Assembly (NCBI GenBank): GCA_018241865.1
Contig: JAFECY010000093.1
Location: 1-7,526 of the forward strand
DNA: 7,526 bases
Direction: 5' to 3'
Origin: Pseudomonadota bacterium
Lineage (GTDB): Bacteria > Pseudomonadota > Gammaproteobacteria > Burkholderiales > Burkholderiaceae_D
Under the pieces are notes generated by a model. The model saw only the letters and a program-made list of their open reading frames with translations, ran no database searches and was not told the DNA's origin. Positions 1 to 7,526 of the stretch are shown one piece after another; the stretch's first letter is position 1; each line of letters opens with the position of its first letter. The translations under genes and the position numbers were made by a program.

Positions 1-3757
<3,757 letters not shown>

Positions 3758-3760
3758 GCG

Positions 3761-3786
3761 CGTAATGCCTCGTAACGTGGTCGTAA
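3761..3786 (-). repeat. Three phased CGTAA direct repeats in the zipA leader
   Basis: On the plus strand CGTAA occurs at 3761-3765, 3771-3775 and 3782-3786, giving periods of 10 and 11 bp, close to one helical turn. The last two copies extend to the identical 7-mer TCGTAAC (3770-3776 and 3781-3787). The cluster lies between the predicted transcription start and the zipA ATG. The repeats are seen directly; a role as a protein binding site is inference. Confidence 0.45.
3768..3771 (-). promoter_or_regulatory. zipA ribosome binding site
   Basis: GAGG on the minus strand lies 10 nt before the zipA ATG. The spacing is slightly long and the match short, so the site is probably moderate. It lies among the CGTAA repeats, so a protein bound there could also affect translation or early elongation. 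Confidence 0.5.
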
Positions 3787-3805
3787 CTAGGTTGAATTTC
3801 CATCG

Positions 3806-3821
3806 GGCTCATTATAGAGCC
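3806..3821. repeat. Inverted repeat GGCTC-N6-GAGCC enclosing the -10 box
   Basis: Perfect 5-bp arms at 3806-3810 and 3817-3821 flank six bases, ATTATA, which are the -10 hexamer read on the other strand. A dimeric regulator bound to both arms would cover the -10 box, so the site could be an operator. A perfect repeat with the same arms and spacing lies upstream of smc at 7498-7513. Confidence 0.5.
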
Positions 3822-3841
3822 AGCGTTTGAGCATCTGTTAG
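3811..3841 (-). promoter_or_regulatory. Candidate sigma-70 promoter for zipA-ligA-galU
   Basis: The minus strand carries a perfect -10 hexamer TATAAT at 3816-3811. The best -35 is CTAACA (3841-3836, four of six matches to TTGACA) with a long 19-bp spacer; closer spacings give poorer hexamers. There is no TG extension before the -10. Transcription would start near 3804, leaving a leader of about 47 nt before the zipA ATG. This suggests that zipA and the genes after it do not rely only on read-through from smc. Confidence 0.5.
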
Positions 3842-3899
3842 TCGGAGAAGTTCTTTGCGGCCAGAAAATCCGCATAGCATCAACGGTGCGTCAAACCAA

Positions 3900-6800
3900 T
3901 CAGGCCGCCTGCACTTCCGATGCAAAATTCGCAGCCGATTCCATATCCACCGCCACAATCCGCGACACGCCCTGCTCCTGCATCGTCACGCCGATCAATT
4001 GCTGCGCCATCTCCATCGCGATCTTGTTATGTGAGATAAACAAGAATTGCGTATTCGACGACATGCGCTTGACCATATTGCAGAAGCGCTCGGTATTGGC
4101 GTCGTCCAGCGGCGCGTCCACCTCGTCCAGCAGACAGAACGGCGCAGGATTCAACTGGAACATCGAGAACACCAGCGCAGTCGCGGTCAGCGCCTTTTCG
4201 CCGCCCGACAGCAGGTGAATCGTCGCATTCTTCTTGCCTGGTGGTTGCGCCATCACCTGCACACCGGAGTCGAGGATTTCATCGCCGGTCATAATCAATT
4301 TGGCTTGACCGCCGCCAAACAGGATCGGGAACAGCTCCGAGAAATGCTTATTGACCTTGTCGAAGGTGTCCTGCAGCAAGTCGCGAGTTTCTTTGTCGAT
4401 CTTGCTGATGGCGTCTTGCAAGGTGTTGATGGCTTCGGTCAGGTCGGCATTTTGCGCATCGAGGAAGTTCTTGCGCTCGGATGCCTGCGCCAATTCGTCC
4501 AGCGCGGCGAGGTTGACCGCGCCCAGCGCCGCGATGGCATTGGTCAGGCGCGTGACTTCGCCCTGCAGATACGATGGCTTGAGGTCGCCATTGAGTTTTT
4601 CCAACAAAGCAGCTTCGTCGGCTTGCGCTTCGATCAGTTGCTGCGCGTACTGTTCTTGGTTCAAACGCGCCGCTTGTTCCTTCAACTGCAGCTCGGTGAT
4701 GCGGTCGCGCTGCGGCTGCAAACTGCGCTCAGCCTGCATGCGCGCTTCTTCGTGGTGACGCAGCTTCTGCGTCAACTGATCCAGTTCGTGACGCGCATCG
4801 GCCAGCGCGCGTTCTTGATCGCTGCGTTTTTCCAGCAGCGATTGCAAACCGGCCTGCGCCGCCTGGTCATCCAGGCTCTCCAGTTCCAGACTGCCTTGCT
4901 GCATGCTGGCGAACAATTGCGCCGCCTGTTCCACGGCGGTAGCGATGCTGCGTTTGAGTTCCTCGATCTTGTTGCGATGAGATTTTTCGGCGAATTCGGC
5001 TTCCTGCGCGGCACGCTCCAAGTCGCGCAGGCGCACCCGCGCGTCGTTCAATTGCTGTTCCTTGCTGAGATAAACGGTTTGACCGTCCTCGTGTTTTTCT
5101 TGCAGGGCGGCGAGGTCGATGTCGAGCTGCTCGAACTTGGCTTCGGATTCGGCTTTGATTTGTTGCTGCTCAGCTTCCTGCGCCTCGATCTCGGCCAGCT
5201 CGCTGACGATTTGCGTATTGCGCTGGTTGAAACGTTCCTGCACTTCCGACAGCTTCATCACATCGAGCTGCAAACCATGCGCTGTCTGCGTCAAAGTCTG
5301 AACGCGGGTGCGGTATTCCTGCAGGCGCTGGGTGGCCTGAGTCAAGGCCGCTTCGGCGCGCACCGAGCGTGAACGCGCTTCGTCGGCCAGCATGTGCTGC
5401 GCACGCAACTGTTTGGTGATGTTGTCGATTTCCTGCTGACGCGCCAGCATGCCGTCCTGCTCCGAATCGGAAGCGTAAAAACGCACGCTGGAACGGCCGA
5501 TGACGTGTCCTTGTTTCGTGACGAAGTAGCCGCCTAGCGGCAACTTATTGCGGTCAGCGAAAGCGACGGTCGTGTCATCGGCGATGAACACGTTGTGCAA
5601 CCAGTCTTGCAGCAAAGCGCGCAGACCGGGATCGTTCAACTGCAACAGGCCGAGCAAGGGTTGCAGGCCGGCTGGCGCATCCACGCCTGTCGCCGCCGTG
5701 GCATTGGCGCTGAACAAGGCTAGCTTGGCCGGCGGCGCGTCGCTGAAGAAAGCCTTGGCCCAGTCGAGATTGGACATTTCCAGCGCCGAGGTGCGCTCGC
5801 GCAGCACCGATTCCAGCGCCGTTTCCCAGCCGGCGTCGATATGCAGCTTTTGCCACAGACGCGGCAATTCGCCCAGCTCGTGCTTCTTCAACCAAGGATG
5901 CACCTTGCCTTCGGTCTGCACGCTTTCCTGCAATTGTTTCAGCGCGGACAAGCGCGCTTCCAGTTGCGCGTTGTTGGCGGTTTCGGTATTGACCTGTTCC
6001 TGCGCGGCGCGACGTTCCTCTTCCAGTTTCGGCTGTTGCTCTTGCGCTTCTTCCAGCAAATGCTGGGCTTCTTCCAACGCCATCTGTTTTTCTTCCAGTT
6101 GGCTCTTGAGGTTGGTCAGGTGGGTGCTGTCCGGCATCGCCATGCCGCCTTTTTCTTGCGACAAACGCTCGCGCCGTACTGCTAAGCCAGCAAGAATGTT
6201 CGAGGCATTGCGCTGGTGCGCCGATTCTAGTTCGATCTGCTGCTGGATCTGCATGATGCCGCTGCGCGATTCGGTCGATTTCAACTGCGCTTCGCGCCAG
6301 GCTTGCTCCAGCGCCGGCAAGGCTTCATTCTGCTGCTGCGCCGTCATCTGCGCCTGTTCGACGCGAGCGGCCTGCTCTTCCAGATGCATCTCGGCTTCGG
6401 TCAGGTCGTCCTGGTGTTGCGTGCTTTGGCGCTGCCATTGATCGCGCTGCGCGGTCAGCGAATTCAGTTGCGATTGCAGACGGGTGCGCGACTCGATCAC
6501 GAATTTGATTTGCGCTTCCAGGCTACCGATCTCGGAATTGGTCTGATACAGATGACCTTGCGCCTGATGCATGCGGTCGCCGGCGCCGTAATGCGCTTGG
6601 CGCATGTGTTCCAGTTCGGTTTCGACATGACGCAGCTTGGCGGTCTGCTCTTCCAGATCGGTTTGCGCTTTTTCGATATCGCGGAATACTTTTTCCTGTT
6701 CGGACTTGGCTTCGTTTTTGCGCAGCAGCCACAGCAATTTCTGCTTTTCTTCCTGATCGCCTTGCAGATCATGGAATTTCTTGGCGACTTCGGCTTGCGC

Positions 6801-7427
6801 TTCCAGTTTTTCCAAATTGGCGTTCAGCTCGCGCAGGATGTCTTCGACGCGGGTCAGGTTTTCGCGGGTATCCTGCAAGCGGTTTTCAGTTTCGCGGCGG
6901 CGCTCCTTGTATTTCGATACGCCGGCAGCTTCTTCCAAAAAAATACGCAGTTCTTCCGGGCGCGCTTCGATGATGCGCGAAATCATGCCTTGACCGATGA
7001 TCGCGTAAGCGCGCGGGCCCAAGCCCGTGCCGAGGAAGATGTCTTGGATGTCGCGGCGACGCACGGCCTGATTGTTGATGTAATAGGTCGAGGTACCATC
7101 GCGGGTCAGCGTGCGCTTGACGGCGATCTCGGCGAATTGGCTCCACTGGCCGGCGGCCTTGCCTTCTCCATTGTCGAAAATCAGTTCGACCGAGGAACGG
7201 CCGGCCGGTTTGCGAGTGGTGGTGCCGTTGAAAATCACGTCCTGCATCGATTCGCCGCGTAATTCGGAGGCTTTCGATTCGCCCAGCACCCAGCGCACCG
7301 CGTCGATGATATTGGACTTGCCGCAGCCGTTGGGGCCGACCACGCCGACCAGTTGGCCGGGAACCTGAAAATGGGTCAGATCGACAAAGGACTTGAAACC
7401 GGAGAGTTTGATGGATGTTAGGCGCAC
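3900..7427 (-). CDS. smc: Chromosome segregation ATPase SMC
   Basis: SMC forms a homodimeric ring which, with ScpA and ScpB, compacts DNA and separates sister chromosomes on the nucleoid. With the start used here it has 1175 residues, the usual size. Features in order: N-terminal head with the VRLTSIKLSGFKSF start and Walker A GPNGCGKS (31-38); first coiled coil (about 160-500, rich in Glu, Gln, Leu); hinge (about 504-659, roughly 5451-5918 in DNA, containing GWETALESVL and LPLGGYFV); second coiled coil (about 660-950); and C-terminal head with signature LSGGE (1073-1077), Walker B FCLLDEVD (1097-1104), D-loop PLDDAN (1106-1111) and H-loop ISH (1131-1133). All ATPase motifs are intact. The start is GTG at 7427, because SMC proteins normally begin with M-R-L-T/K-x-I; a TTG at 7460 would add 11 unrelated residues. 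No Shine-Dalgarno is visible before either. A 142-bp gap follows to zipA, with no T-run hairpin after the stop. Confidence 0.97.
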   Translation of the reverse strand: MRLTSIKLSGFKSFVDLTHFQVPGQLVGVVGPNGCGKSNIIDAVRWVLGESKASELRGESMQDVIFNGTTTRKPAGRSSVELIFDNGEGKAAGQWSQFAEIAVKRTLTRDGTSTYYINNQAVRRRDIQDIFLGTGLGPRAYAIIGQGMISRIIEARPEELRIFLEEAAGVSKYKERRRETENRLQDTRENLTRVEDILRELNANLEKLEAQAEVAKKFHDLQGDQEEKQKLLWLLRKNEAKSEQEKVFRDIEKAQTDLEEQTAKLRHVETELEHMRQAHYGAGDRMHQAQGHLYQTNSEIGSLEAQIKFVIESRTRLQSQLNSLTAQRDQWQRQSTQHQDDLTEAEMHLEEQAARVEQAQMTAQQQNEALPALEQAWREAQLKSTESRSGIMQIQQQIELESAHQRNASNILAGLAVRRERLSQEKGGMAMPDSTHLTNLKSQLEEKQMALEEAQHLLEEAQEQQPKLEEERRAAQEQVNTETANNAQLEARLSALKQLQESVQTEGKVHPWLKKHELGELPRLWQKLHIDAGWETALESVLRERTSALEMSNLDWAKAFFSDAPPAKLALFSANATAATGVDAPAGLQPLLGLLQLNDPGLRALLQDWLHNVFIADDTTVAFADRNKLPLGGYFVTKQGHVIGRSSVRFYASDSEQDGMLARQQEIDNITKQLRAQHMLADEARSRSVRAEAALTQATQRLQEYRTRVQTLTQTAHGLQLDVMKLSEVQERFNQRNTQIVSELAEIEAQEAEQQQIKAESEAKFEQLDIDLAALQEKHEDGQTVYLSKEQQLNDARVRLRDLERAAQEAEFAEKSHRNKIEELKRSIATAVEQAAQLFASMQQGSLELESLDDQAAQAGLQSLLEKRSDQERALADARHELDQLTQKLRHHEEARMQAERSLQPQRDRITELQLKEQAARLNQEQYAQQLIEAQADEAALLEKLNGDLKPSYLQGEVTRLTNAIAALGAVNLAALDELAQASERKNFLDAQNADLTEAINTLQDAISKIDKETRDLLQDTFDKVNKHFSELFPILFGGGQAKLIMTGDEILDSGVQVMAQPPGKKNATIHLLSGGEKALTATALVFSMFQLNPAPFCLLDEVDAPLDDANTERFCNMVKRMSSNTQFLFISHNKIAMEMAQQLIGVTMQEQGVSRIVAVDMESAANFASEVQAA

Positions 7428-7444
7428 GTTATCGACAAATACAA

Positions 7445-7471
7445 AAGATAGACAGAACAAAGAGCCGACAA
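7445..7471 (-). promoter_or_regulatory. Weak candidate promoter for smc
   Basis: On the minus strand TTGTCG (7471-7466) and TATCTT (7450-7445) each match the sigma-70 hexamers at four of six positions, but the spacer is only 15 bp. If used, transcription would start about 11 nt before the GTG, leaving almost no leader, which would fit the missing Shine-Dalgarno. Weak evidence; the true promoter may lie beyond the window. Confidence 0.2.
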
Positions 7472-7497
7472 TATCGACCCGCCTGCATAGCGTTGAC

Positions 7498-7513
7498 GGC
7501 TCGAAAGCGAGCC
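7498..7513. repeat. Inverted repeat GGCTC-N6-GAGCC upstream of smc
   Basis: Arms GGCTCG (7498-7503) and CGAGCC (7508-7513) are perfect over 6 bp around AAAG. Read as 5-bp arms with a six-base centre, it has exactly the arms and spacing of the repeat at 3806-3821. It could fold into a hairpin, but no T-run follows on either strand, so it does not look like a terminator by itself. A further half-site-like GAGCCG lies at 7462-7467. Confidence 0.5.
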
Positions 7514-7516
7514 ATG

Positions 7517-7526
7517 AAAAAGGGGC
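7517..7526. terminator. Possible half of an intrinsic terminator, cut by window edge
   Basis: The last ten bases are AAAAAGGGGC, which on the minus strand read GCCCC followed by TTTTT. This is how the 3' arm and U-tract of a rho-independent terminator look. If the missing left arm (GGGGC on the minus strand) lies just outside the window, a gene upstream of smc ends here and smc starts its own transcription unit. Only half can be seen, so this is tentative. Confidence 0.3.

Noticed and set aside
3840..3899. Intrinsic terminator after smc
   Set aside because: A weak GCGG/CCGC pairing and a short AGAACTTCT palindrome exist, but neither is a strong stem and no T-run follows on the minus strand.
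4047..5372. Long plus-strand open frame of 441 codons antisense to smc
   Set aside because: It is Arg/Gln/Leu-rich and low in complexity, mirrors the Glu/Gln-rich coiled coil of SMC in the opposite strand, and has no recognisable domain. A codon-bias shadow.
6303..7262. Plus-strand open frame of 319 codons antisense to the smc 5' part
   Set aside because: Phe/Leu/Gln-rich shadow of the SMC head and coiled coil; looks membrane-like only because Glu/Lys codons read as Phe/Leu on the other strand.
7514..7526. Start of a divergent plus-strand gene (ATG at 7514, M-K-K-G)
   Set aside because: Only four codons are visible, the ribosome binding site would lie in the inverted repeat and is poor, and the same bases fit a terminator arm at least as well.

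Overview
The window looks like a housekeeping stretch of a betaproteobacterial chromosome. All four genes lie on the minus strand and read from the right edge to the left edge: smc, a zipA-type gene, ligA and galU. The order smc-zipA-ligA-galU, the moderately high GC and the protein sequences (a betaproteobacterial-type ZipA and an SMC rather than MukB) point to Burkholderiales, perhaps Oxalobacteraceae (Herminiimonas-like). The family placement is from memory of protein style and was not tested by a search.

Layout from the right edge. Positions 7428-7526 are the leader of smc, with a perfect inverted repeat at 7498-7513 and what may be half of a terminator cut by the edge. smc fills 3900-7427 and starts best at a GTG. 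A 142-bp gap (3758-3899) follows, holding a good -10 element inside an inverted repeat and three helically phased CGTAA repeats before the zipA-like gene (2711-3757). zipA and ligA are separated by one base (TGA-A-ATG). ligA (637-2709) overlaps the start of galU by 17 bp, and the galU ribosome binding site lies inside ligA. galU runs off the left edge after 217 codons.

The genes serve chromosome and envelope upkeep. SMC compacts and segregates the chromosome, ZipA tethers FtsZ to the membrane for division, LigA seals nicks in replication and repair, and GalU makes UDP-glucose for envelope and capsule sugars. zipA, ligA and galU look like one translationally coupled unit, probably with its own promoter in the gap after smc.

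I found no mobile element, CRISPR array, RNA gene, defence system or foreign-looking gene. The most notable unexplained signal is a GGCTC-N6-GAGCC inverted repeat present in both non-coding gaps and found nowhere else in the window on reading through it. The long plus-strand open frames are shadows of the minus-strand genes.
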